Shown: piece by piece, positions 1 to 6,247 of the stretch | Layout of the letters: the number at the start of each line of letters is the position of its first letter | Numbering within the stretch: position 1 is the first letter of the stretch | Assembly: GCA_014377395.1 (NCBI GenBank) | Contig: JACMPS010000068.1 | Coordinates: 1 to 7,607, forward strand | DNA length: 7,607 nucleotides | Source of the DNA: Chthonomonadaceae bacterium | GTDB taxonomy: Bacteria > Armatimonadota > Chthonomonadetes > Chthonomonadales > Chthonomonadaceae | Direction of reading: 5' to 3' | The notes under the pieces: model-generated | What the model was told of the DNA's origin: nothing | The model's database searches: none | What the model saw: only the letters and a program-made list of their open reading frames with translations | Translations under genes and position numbers: made by a program

Positions 1-116
1 TGTTTGATCCTGAATTGGCTTAAAAGGAGACTCCGTTTGGGTCATTTTCAAGGCAAAATGATTTCACCGTTTAGTGTGGTGCTACCGAAAAACGAAGCAA
101 GTAGGTTTATTCAGTG

Positions 117-164
117 TTGTCACGCGGCTGACTTCTTTATCTTAAAATATGCCGCAGAAGTGAG
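117..164 (+). promoter_or_regulatory. Candidate promoter and ribosome binding site of the pseudopilin gene
   Basis: A TTGTCA box (117-122) resembles a sigma70 -35 element. Two -10 candidates follow: TATCTT (138-143, 15-base spacer) and TAAAAT (143-148, five of six matches but a 20-base spacer). Neither spacing is ideal. The partial Shine-Dalgarno stretch GAAGTGAG (157-164) lies five bases before the ATG at 170. The rest of bases 1-116 shows no gene or structure that I can support. Confidence 0.3.
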
Positions 165-169
165 TTATA

Positions 170-997
170 ATGAGAAAATCTCATGTGAAGCAAGAAGGCT
201 TTACCCTGATCGAATTGCTTGTTGTTATTGCAATTATTGCAATTCTGGCAGCTATTCTCTTTCCTGTTTTTGCTCAGGCGCGAGCAAAAGCCCGACAGAC
301 CTCCTGCCTCTCCAACATCAAGCAATTGACGTTGGGCTGGACGATGTACGCGCAGGATTACGATGAGTCCTTTCCACAGTGGAAGTGGGACGTGAACTGG
401 TCGGGTGGATCGGGAAATCCGAAGAACAATGGCACAACGCTGTGGGTCAACGCGATTTTCCCCTACGTCAAAAATACGGGCGTTTACTCCTGCCCCAGCG
501 ATGCACGCGGCGTTACCGTTCAGCAAGCATTCGGTGGCTGGTTTAATTTCGACAATACCTTGATCGGGTTCACCCCTGCTTTGCTGAAGACCAAGCTCAG
601 CTATGGAACCAGCGAACCCCTCACCGCACTTGATGGCAAGCAAGGGCTTGCGGCGATGGATAAGCCTACCGAAACCTTCCTCGTCGCCGACATGGTGGCT
701 CCTCTCAGTGGATGGAGTGGCTATCAGGATTGGGTGGATGCCGAAAACGCAAACGCGCCCGAAAACGACATCCGGCGTACCGGGGCCATTCAGCGCCTCG
801 CTTATCCCAAAGGTCCCGACTGTATCGCAGTAGACGGCAACCATTATTGGAGTGAAACGATGCGCGTCAATGAATTTACTCAAAAAATGGACTCCTGTTC
901 CTTCCACGGATCTGGAAACAATGTCGGCTATGCGGATGGTCACGCCAAATTCCTGCAAAGCCGAGCGACGCTGAGCAAATATTTCGGCGTTAAGTAG
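170..997 (+). CDS. Type II secretion/type IV pilin-like protein with H-X9-DG C-terminal domain (DUF1559-like)
   Basis: This 275-residue pseudopilin would be processed by a prepilin peptidase and inserted in the inner membrane or a pilus-like fibre. A short basic leader (residues 1-10) ends in Gly10. Phe11 starts the mature protein, and Glu15 is the conserved Glu5 of mature pilins. A hydrophobic helix spans about 11-33. [16 protein letters not shown] and the following SNIKQL..YAQDYDE are very typical of Armatimonadota pseudopilins. Near the C-terminus His246 and Asp256-Gly257 form the prepilin-type processing-associated H-X9-DG motif, within a YADGHAKF context. Cysteines at 46, 108, 218 and 243 could form disulfides. 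The ATG at 170 is the only sensible start because it gives the short leader expected of prepilins. The small lipoprotein gene follows after 19 bases, so the two are probably one operon. Such paralogues can number in the dozens per genome, and the individual role is unknown. Confidence 0.92.
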   Translation: MRKSHVKQEGFTLIELLVVIAIIAILAAILFPVFAQARAKARQTSCLSNIKQLTLGWTMYAQDYDESFPQWKWDVNWSGGSGNPKNNGTTLWVNAIFPYVKNTGVYSCPSDARGVTVQQAFGGWFNFDNTLIGFTPALLKTKLSYGTSEPLTALDGKQGLAAMDKPTETFLVADMVAPLSGWSGYQDWVDAENANAPENDIRRTGAIQRLAYPKGPDCIAVDGNHYWSETMRVNEFTQKMDSCSFHGSGNNVGYADGHAKFLQSRATLSKYFGVK

Positions 998-1016
998 AAT
1001 CAGGAGAAACGCCCTT

Positions 1017-1208
1017 ATGTCACGCTCACTTTGCCTTCGAGGGGGAATTGCTGTTCTTCTTCTCGGAATGTTTGGTATTGTCCTTTCGGGTTGTGCCTCC
1101 AAAGAGGCAACCACTCCTGCAAAAGGGGAATCTGCTATCCCGCAAGATTCGATGAAGAAAGCCTACGGGGGCGGTTCCCGTCCCGGTGCGGCTACCTCAA
1201 CGAAATAG
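1017..1208 (+). CDS. Small lipoprotein, unknown function
   Basis: This ORF encodes 63 residues. An Arg-containing n-region (residues 1-10) leads into a hydrophobic core (about 11-22) and a clear lipobox, Leu23-Ser24-Gly25-Cys26. Signal peptidase II would therefore release a lipidated mature peptide of 38 residues. The mature part is rich in Ala, Gly, Ser, Thr, Lys and Pro and is probably unstructured, with a small MKKAYGGG patch. AGGAG at 1002-1006 is ten bases before the ATG. The gap to the pilin stop is only 19 bases, and a strong hairpin follows, so the gene looks like the last member of a two-gene operon. No domain is recognisable. Because pilin and lipoprotein are made together, a role next to the pseudopilin in the envelope is an inference only. 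Confidence 0.8.
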   Translation: MSRSLCLRGGIAVLLLGMFGIVLSGCASKEATTPAKGESAIPQDSMKKAYGGGSRPGAATSTK

Positions 1209-1243
1209 CGAACGAGAGCCTCCTTTCTCCAAAAAGACAAAGC

Positions 1244-1274
1244 ACGGGAACGACACACAAAGTGTCGTTCCCGT
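1244..1274 (+). terminator. 13-bp hairpin after the lipoprotein gene, probable terminator or 3' stabiliser
   Basis: The arms ACGGGAACGACAC (1244-1256) and GTGTCGTTCCCGT (1262-1274) pair perfectly around a five-base loop. The hairpin begins 35 bases after the lipoprotein stop. On the plus strand only CTTGCT follows, so the U-tract is poor. On the minus strand the flank is T-rich (complement of 1229-1241), but no gene converges from that side. It could end the pilin-lipoprotein transcript or protect its 3' end. Confidence 0.6.
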
Positions 1275-1365
1275 CTTGCTACGTCCTGTGCCATTCGTTC
1301 GGAATCGTTTTGCAGAGGAAACGACTTCAAGACGATCTCAAGGTACACTCTCCTCACCGAAACCC

Positions 1366-1370
1366 GGAGG
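1366..1370 (+). promoter_or_regulatory. Ribosome binding site fixing the TPR gene start
   Basis: A GGAGG box stands seven bases before the ATG at 1378. The reading frame is open further upstream to 1186, but that extension runs through the hairpin at 1244-1274 and overlaps the lipoprotein gene. The 1378 start also places the membrane helix at residues 10-28. Upstream, TCGTTT (1305-1310) and AAACGA (1319-1324) can form a weak 6-bp hairpin, and TACACT (1344-1349) is a possible -10 box without a good -35. Confidence 0.8.
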
Positions 1371-1377
1371 ATTCACC

Positions 1378-2682
1378 ATGTCGTTTGCCAGTGATCGCCG
1401 TTCGCGAATCTTGTTTTTGACGCTTTTGATCGTTGGAGGCGTTTTCCTACTGACGTTACCCTGGCAACGGCATCAGTGGACAAAGGCGCAACAGATTCAG
1501 CAGGAAAACACGGTTCAGGAAGCCCGTCTTCGTGAGGTACAAGCCCAACAATCAGAGGTTCATCAGGCAACCGACCTCTTAAAAACAGCGTCTCCTCAAG
1601 AGATCAGTGTCCGTCTGGATGCCGCTCACACTTTGCTTGTGCAGGGGAACACCGCGGAAGCCGGAAGAACTCTAGTGGAGATTGAAAAGACGGCGTTTCC
1701 GGACGGAAGCGCAGTGCAGAATGCGACTTTGACCTCCACCTTGACGGGACTGTTTCAAGAAGCGGGCTGGATAGATCGGGCATTGGTGAACGCACGGCGC
1801 ACTCTCGAAGCCACACCGAACAATCTGGAAGCAATCTTGCGGCTTGCCGTAATCGAGGCGCAACTGGGGTGGCAGAAAGAGTGTCGCGCTCATGTCGAAA
1901 CCGCCCTGCGCCTCGCCCCACAATCCGCAGAACCGCACCTTGCGCTGGCACTTCTCGACGATCAGATCGGAGCACTCAAAGGAGCGGAAAGTCAACTGCT
2001 GGAAGCCGACCGCGCTAGACCCGGTGATTTATCCATCTCTCTTCTTCTGTTTCGCAATCGAATGCAACAACGCAATTACGATAGGGCACTTGAACCCATT
2101 GAAAAGTTAGTGGCTCTTTCTCCCGCCGATGTTTCTCTTCTGGGAGCGCAGGCGGAAGCAATCGTGGAACGCGCTCTCAATCGTCCCGGTGGAGAAAAAA
2201 ACGCCGAGTTACAACGAGGTCTCGAAGTGACGCTACGGTATCAACAACTTGCTCCGGCAAACGCAGATGCTCAGTTGCTGCTCGGCAAAATTTATGGGGG
2301 TTTGGGCGATGAAGCGGCGGCATTAACACAATGGGAAGCCGCCTACACAAAAAAGCCGCTTACTCCCGCACTTGCCTCACGACTGGGACAATTATTGGTT
2401 CGGAGAGGGCAAGTGGAGCGAGGAAGGCAAATTATCGCAGAGGGAGATGCGATTCGTTCTACCGCAACTGAATACAATCGTCTTCTGACGCTTGCCGGCA
2501 CAAATCGTACCGCCGACCCGGAGAAACATCGCCAACTTGCCCGTTGGTGCAGATCCCACGCCAAACTTTCAAGGGCAATTCTGGAGTGGGAACAGGTCTT
2601 ATCGCTCATGCCAAAGGACAAAGAGGCAAAGCGAGAGTATGAAGTTTGTTGGGCAAAGCGATGGCAAAGTGGTCTCTCTTGA
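1378..2682 (+). CDS. Membrane-anchored tetratricopeptide (TPR) repeat protein
   Basis: The protein has 434 residues. Arginines at 7, 8 and 10 precede one hydrophobic helix (about 10-28) with no lipobox or cleavage site, so it looks like a signal anchor with the bulk outside the cytoplasm. Residues 35-68 are rich in Gln and Glu and probably form a coiled coil. TPR-like helix pairs of about 34 residues follow near 117-149, 150-183, 184-217, 218-251, 296-329 and 330-362, with a further one near 384-417. They show the usual small residues and the Pro that ends each unit (TPNN, APQS, RPGD, SPAD). TPR arrays bind partner proteins; no catalytic domain is present. The 123-base gap to the downstream membrane-protein gene, with a possible promoter in it, leaves co-transcription open. 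The partner is unknown; an envelope-assembly scaffold is plausible but unproven. Confidence 0.88.
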   Translation: MSFASDRRSRILFLTLLIVGGVFLLTLPWQRHQWTKAQQIQQENTVQEARLREVQAQQSEVHQATDLLKTASPQEISVRLDAAHTLLVQGNTAEAGRTLVEIEKTAFPDGSAVQNATLTSTLTGLFQEAGWIDRALVNARRTLEATPNNLEAILRLAVIEAQLGWQKECRAHVETALRLAPQSAEPHLALALLDDQIGALKGAESQLLEADRARPGDLSISLLLFRNRMQQRNYDRALEPIEKLVALSPADVSLLGAQAEAIVERALNRPGGEKNAELQRGLEVTLRYQQLAPANADAQLLLGKIYGGLGDEAAALTQWEAAYTKKPLTPALASRLGQLLVRRGQVERGRQIIAEGDAIRSTATEYNRLLTLAGTNRTADPEKHRQLARWCRSHAKLSRAILEWEQVLSLMPKDKEAKREYEVCWAKRWQSGLS

Positions 2683-2709
2683 GATGGCAATGATTTTGCC
2701 GTCGATGGT

Positions 2710-2738
2710 TTGACGGATTTCGACGGTCTAGTTTATCC
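2710..2738 (+). promoter_or_regulatory. Weak promoter candidate before the polytopic membrane protein gene
   Basis: TTGACG (2710-2715) is a good -35 match. The region one spacer length downstream (GTTTATCC, 2731-2738) is only a poor -10 match. A transcript starting here would carry a leader of about 60 bases containing the two alternative hairpins and the small ORF described separately. Confidence 0.25.
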
Positions 2739-2762
2739 TTGCGCTAAGCACCTTCGGTGGAG

Positions 2763-2791
2763 GCGTCCTGCCGGACGCAATGCGGAGGACG
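2763..2791 (+). promoter_or_regulatory. Two mutually exclusive leader hairpins next to the ribosome binding site
   Basis: GCGTCC (2763-2768) pairs with GGACGC (2773-2778) around the loop TGCC. The overlapping arm CGTCCT (2764-2769) can instead pair with AGGACG (2786-2791), which covers most of the GGAGG box at 2784-2788. The two folds cannot coexist, since they share the left arm. The first leaves the ribosome binding site free and the second hides it. The pairing is seen directly; a regulatory role is inferred. Confidence 0.4.
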
Positions 2792-2809
2792 GAAAGTAAA
2801 AGAGATTGA
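2780..2809 (+). CDS. Possible nine-codon leader ORF overlapping the next start codon
   Basis: ATG at 2780 opens a nine-residue frame, MRRTESKRD, whose TGA stop (2807-2809) overlaps the TTG start of the membrane-protein gene in the sequence TTGA. A GGAGG box at 2759-2763 lies 16 bases upstream, separated from the ATG by the 2763-2778 hairpin, which would shorten the effective distance when folded. A stop-start overlap is the classic arrangement for translational coupling, which would explain the poor start (TTG with its GGAGG 17 bases away). A frame this short can arise by chance. Confidence 0.3.
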   Translation: MRRTESKRD

Positions 2810-4818
2810 TCCGACGTAAAGCCCTGTCACAGCCCCCTGAAAGCGAGGGGCAACCTCTTTTCCCCCCACCGGGTTCGGCACCTCTTCAGCGACCATACCG
2901 GGGGCGCGTATTTCTGCTCGGAACGCTTCTGATTGCTTTCAACGCCTTTTTCGGGACTTATGCGTATGTTGTCGTGCAAGCCCTCATCTGGACACAAACC
3001 TCCCTTTTGCGGGGGCCAGTCGTCTTTCTTTTCATTCTCGCGCTCGGTAATTTGCTCTGCCTCAAACTTGCAAAACGCTTCGCTTTAATTCAGTCGGAAA
3101 TGCTTTTGCTGTATGGAATGTTGTGTCTCGGCACCTGCGCCGCCGGGTATGGCTTTGTACAAATCCTCGTCAATCAGATGGCTTCCCCCTTTTACTACGC
3201 GAGTGACAGCAATCGCTGGAAAGATAAACTCTGGCCTCACATTGCACCCTGGCTTTCCCCGCGTGATCCTGCGGTACTGAAAGGGTTTTTTCGGGGAAAC
3301 TCCACTCTTTATACTCAGCAAAATCTGATGGGTTGGCTTGTTCCCGTCCTTGCATGGAGTGCGTTTATCTTTGCGATTTTCTGGGTATTGCTGTGTGTGA
3401 TGACGTTGTTGCGGCGGCAATGGGTGGAGGAGGAGCGACTTGCGTTTCCTCTCGTTCCGTTGCCGCTTGAGATGACGCAGGAGAACGGCCCCTTCTGGAA
3501 AAGTCGTGCCATGTGGATCGGGTTTATCGTGGCAGGGCTTCTGGAGAGCGTCAACTATATCGGTTATCTCTATCCCTCTTTTCCTTCCCTTCCCCTCAAG
3601 CCTATCGGGCCTAACCGTATTGACACTTATCTCACCACGTTTCCGTGGAACCAGGCGGGCATGGTGGCGATTGCTTTTTATCCTTTTGTGATCGGAATCG
3701 CTTATGTGCTGTCGCTCGACATTTCGTTTTCGTGCTGGTTTTGCTATGTGGGGGTCAAGTTGGCGAATGTGGCGACTGCGATGCTTGGTTTTTCAGATGC
3801 GGGAGGCGGGGGAACCGCAAATCGTGCGCCCTATATTCGTGAACAGTCAATGGGTGCGTTTCTCGGCGTTGCTTTTTTCTCTGTCTGGATGGCAAGAAAA
3901 GCGATCTGGAAGGCGTTTCAGGAGGTGCGACGCCCTACCGGGAAGGATCGTGATGAGTTGATGTCCTACCGGCTTGCCATTCTCGGTGGGGCAATCGGTC
4001 TTTCATTTCTGGTTGGATTTCTGGTGGCGGCGGGGTTGGCTCCCCGATTGGCAATTCTCTTTGTGGCAGTTTATCTTTGCGTTTCGATCACGCTGGCGCG
4101 GATCGTTTCCGAAGCGGGGGCGGGGTGGGCGTGGTCGCCGCAGTGGTCTGTCACGGCATTTACTACCGATGCTTTCGGAGCCAATCACCTCACGCCGCAA
4201 AGCCTGACGGTGTTGCACGGGTACACTTCGTGGACGGGAGATATGCGCGACAATCCGTTGCCGCAGGCTTCGCAAAGCCTGAAAATGGGGCAGAGCGCAA
4301 ACATTTCGGCTCACTCTTTTCTGACTCCACTCGTTTGGGCGGCAATTTTCGGTATTTTTTGCGCGTTCTGGGCGCACCTGCACATTTATTACTCGTTTGG
4401 AGCCTCGAGCGCAAAGGTACGTCCGGCACTCATGGGGGGCGCGCCCGCCGCCGCTCGAATGGCGGAAGCGATGATCGCCTCTCCCACAAAGCAAGATTTT
4501 GCGGGATTACTGGGCGCGGGCTTTGGAATGTGCCTTGTTTTTGTGCTGACGGCTTTGCGCTTGCGGTTCGCGGGGTGGCCTCTGCATCCGCTCGGTTACG
4601 CCCTCGCCACCACAAACAGCATGGATTATATGTGGTTTCCGTTTTTCCTTGCGTGGCTTGCGAAATGGCTAACCCTGCGGTATGGCGGAATACGGGCGTT
4701 TCGCGCTTATCTTCCTTTTTTCTTAGGGCTGATACTTGGCGATTATGTCGTACCGACGCTGTGGGGTGTTTTTGGAATGGTGACGCACACGCAACAGTAT
4801 ATGTCCTTTCCGCACTGA
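2806..4818 (+). CDS. Polytopic membrane protein, DUF6785/DUF6784 type
   Basis: This 670-residue protein has about 12-14 predicted membrane helices, roughly at 33-58, 69-90, 96-121, 176-202, 234-255, 284-328, 349-370, 388-410, 414-433, 508-530, 565-585, 605-623 and 635-655. Features I associate with DUF6785/DUF6784 proteins of Armatimonadota and Planctomycetota are AWSAFIF (184-190), RRQWVEEERLAFPLVPLPLE (203-222), FYPFVIG then SCWFCY (291-314), REQSMGA (345-351), LARIVSEAG (430-438) and WPLHPLGYAL (591-600). The large outside or inside loops are 122-175 and 436-507. The family's function is unknown; its overall form recalls oligopeptide-type transporters, which is inference. TTG at 2806 is the only usable start: the frame is closed by TAA at 2797-2799, and later starts would lose the first helix. 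Its nearest GGAGG is 17 bases away, which is unusual. Confidence 0.85.
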   Translation: MIRRKALSQPPESEGQPLFPPPGSAPLQRPYRGRVFLLGTLLIAFNAFFGTYAYVVVQALIWTQTSLLRGPVVFLFILALGNLLCLKLAKRFALIQSEMLLLYGMLCLGTCAAGYGFVQILVNQMASPFYYASDSNRWKDKLWPHIAPWLSPRDPAVLKGFFRGNSTLYTQQNLMGWLVPVLAWSAFIFAIFWVLLCVMTLLRRQWVEEERLAFPLVPLPLEMTQENGPFWKSRAMWIGFIVAGLLESVNYIGYLYPSFPSLPLKPIGPNRIDTYLTTFPWNQAGMVAIAFYPFVIGIAYVLSLDISFSCWFCYVGVKLANVATAMLGFSDAGGGGTANRAPYIREQSMGAFLGVAFFSVWMARKAIWKAFQEVRRPTGKDRDELMSYRLAILGGAIGLSFLVGFLVAAGLAPRLAILFVAVYLCVSITLARIVSEAGAGWAWSPQWSVTAFTTDAFGANHLTPQSLTVLHGYTSWTGDMRDNPLPQASQSLKMGQSANISAHSFLTPLVWAAIFGIFCAFWAHLHIYYSFGASSAKVRPALMGGAPAAARMAEAMIASPTKQDFAGLLGAGFGMCLVFVLTALRLRFAGWPLHPLGYALATTNSMDYMWFPFFLAWLAKWLTLRYGGIRAFRAYLPFFLGLILGDYVVPTLWGVFGMVTHTQQYMSFPH

Positions 4819-5114
4819 TTTTTTTCTCAAGCATCGTGATTGTGGGATGCGATCCAATTTCATAGGATTGCAATCAAAACATATCATCTGAAATTCCAAA
4901 AGGTGTTTGCTCTGGAAAAGCCGCTGACATCGCCTATTCCTCGCTATTGTTTCTTTCATGAAAACATTGGAAGATAGAACCGTTCGCCGATATTGATTTT
5001 AGTATCTCACCTTACGCACTTTGTTAGAGACATCGAGAAGGGGCTTGAGTGTTCAGCGTTAAGTATCGAGATTAAGATTTACTCATTTGCCCCCACCCTG
5101 ATTCTATCCACTCA
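4819..5114. other. Non-coding stretch with small palindromes
   Basis: I see no credible gene in this part. Seven T residues follow directly after the membrane-protein stop (4819-4825), but no stable hairpin precedes them. The short arms GCATC (4831-4835) and GATGC (4846-4850) form only a weak stem. Two perfect 10-bp palindromes occur, GATTGCAATC (4866-4875) and TTTCATGAAA (4954-4963); either could be a protein site or chance. Confidence 0.5.
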
Positions 5115-5139
5115 CCCTCCCCCAAAATCCGGGAGAGGG
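5115..5139. repeat. REP-like hairpin, CCCTCCCCC / GGGAGAGGG
   Basis: The arms 5115-5123 and 5131-5139 pair over nine positions with one C-A mismatch, around the loop AAAATCC. Intergenic elements of this form, with CCCTCTCCC-type arms and a central AAAATCC, are scattered in many bacterial genomes, to my recollection. Other copies cannot be checked from one window. Confidence 0.45.
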
Positions 5140-5183
5140 GAGCAGATACAAATGCCCGTTTCTTCTCTGCTTTTCTCTCTTTT

Positions 5184-5220
5184 CTTTGCGCCTTTGTGTC
5201 TTTACGTGAAGTCTTTGCCT
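5184..5220 (+). repeat. Degenerate 8-bp tandem repeat, CTTTGCGC type
   Basis: Three adjacent units are visible: CTTTGCGC (5184-5191), CTTTGTGT (5192-5199) and CTTTACGT (5200-5207). After GAAGT comes a fourth, CTTTGCCT (5213-5220). The flanks (5160-5250) are strongly pyrimidine-rich on the plus strand. The complement, with its repeated ACGCAAAG core, matches a dispersed intergenic repeat I recall from several unrelated phyla. The frame running through it encodes only low-complexity Leu/Phe-rich sequence and is not a gene. Confidence 0.5.
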
Positions 5221-5371
5221 CTCCGTATTTTTCTGTGTCTCTTTTTGTTCCAATACAGTTGGGTGGTAGATTCTATTCCCTTACGTAAGATGAGCGTGTG
5301 GAATACCGCTACTCGAAGACAGCCTCTTTCTGCAAAACGAAAAGCGATTCCCCGCTTCGATTGCGTCTTCG

Positions 5372-5773
5372 ATGAAATCAGCGGAACTTGCTCTCAAGTC
5401 GGCACTTATTTTGGAAGGGGCAATGGGGCTTTACGAGAAAATTTTCAACACGCACAAGCCTCTGACGGATATCAAAAATCATCCGCTTCTGGGACATATT
5501 CATCATAATCTGGGGCAATATAGAAAAAGACTTCCTCAAAACATTGAAGAAGTGGAATTATTGGAACCCACGCTCTATACGAAAGTGAGGCCTAATCCCT
5601 CGAATAAAGCAAATACGACATACCCCTTTTTGACCCTGGGTCAGGATACATCAGGAAGAAAATTCGCCCGTCTCGTGTCCCCACAGTCCCGGTTTCTGGA
5701 GGCGGATAGCCGCAAATATTATCGGTTTGCTCACGAACTCTCGGAGACCCTGCCCTTTTGTATCCCGAAATAG
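5372..5773 (+). CDS. HEPN-like protein, probably the 3' part of a frameshifted gene
   Basis: From the first ATG the frame gives 133 residues. AELALKSALILEGAMGLYEK (4-23) and the downstream H...HPLLGHIHHNLGQYRKRLP resemble the middle helices of HEPN domains, with the usual Ala-Glu-x-Ala-Leu-Lys core. The last helix has Arg114 and His121, an R-x6-H arrangement that fits the HEPN ribonuclease motif, although this could be chance. HEPN proteins often act as toxins or partner with a nucleotidyltransferase; none is nearby. The same frame stays open upstream to 5294 and there encodes LLEDSLFLQNEKRFPASIAS, which looks like the missing first helix, but no ATG, GTG or TTG lies in 5294-5371 and a TGA closes the frame at 5291. 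No Shine-Dalgarno box precedes 5372. I read it as a remnant or frameshifted gene, with family assignment from pattern only. Confidence 0.5.
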   Translation: MKSAELALKSALILEGAMGLYEKIFNTHKPLTDIKNHPLLGHIHHNLGQYRKRLPQNIEEVELLEPTLYTKVRPNPSNKANTTYPFLTLGQDTSGRKFARLVSPQSRFLEADSRKYYRFAHELSETLPFCIPK

Positions 5774-5837
5774 AATCATGGAAGCCAATTCTTCCTCCTA
5801 ATCTCTAAGCGTAAAAACTGTAGTTTCAGGTTAGCAA

Positions 5838-5876
5838 AAAAGCGCGGCAACTCTGTAAAGGAGTTGCCGCGCTTTT
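5838..5876. terminator. Bidirectional intrinsic terminator
   Basis: AAAAGCGCGGCAACTC (5838-5853) and GAGTTGCCGCGCTTTT (5861-5876) pair perfectly over 16 bp around a seven-base loop. On the minus strand the stem runs into six T residues, and it sits 18 bases beyond the PII stop, so it ends the amtB-PII transcript. On the plus strand four T residues close the stem, which suits termination of the HEPN-like gene. Confidence 0.9.
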
Positions 5877-5893
5877 GTAGGAGTTATTTTCTC

Positions 5894-6247
<354 letters not shown>

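Noticed and set aside
3..23. Possible tail of an upstream gene ending FDPELA then TAA
   Set aside because: Six codons cannot support a gene call, and nothing else identifies the product.
137..1114. Long minus-strand open frame of 325 codons opposite the pseudopilin
   Set aside because: It lies fully over a gene with clear pilin motifs on the other strand and its translation shows no domain or membrane pattern; it is a shadow.
2686..2700. GGCAA/TTGCC hairpin after the TPR gene as a terminator
   Set aside because: The stem is only five pairs and no T-tract follows.
4077..4865. Plus-strand frame of 262 codons inside the membrane-protein gene
   Set aside because: It is an alternative frame of a well-supported gene and has no recognisable features.
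4993..5508. Plus-strand frame of 171 codons
   Set aside because: It begins at a TTG without a ribosome site, runs through the REP-like hairpin and the CTTTGCG repeat, and overlaps the HEPN-like frame. The translation is low complexity.
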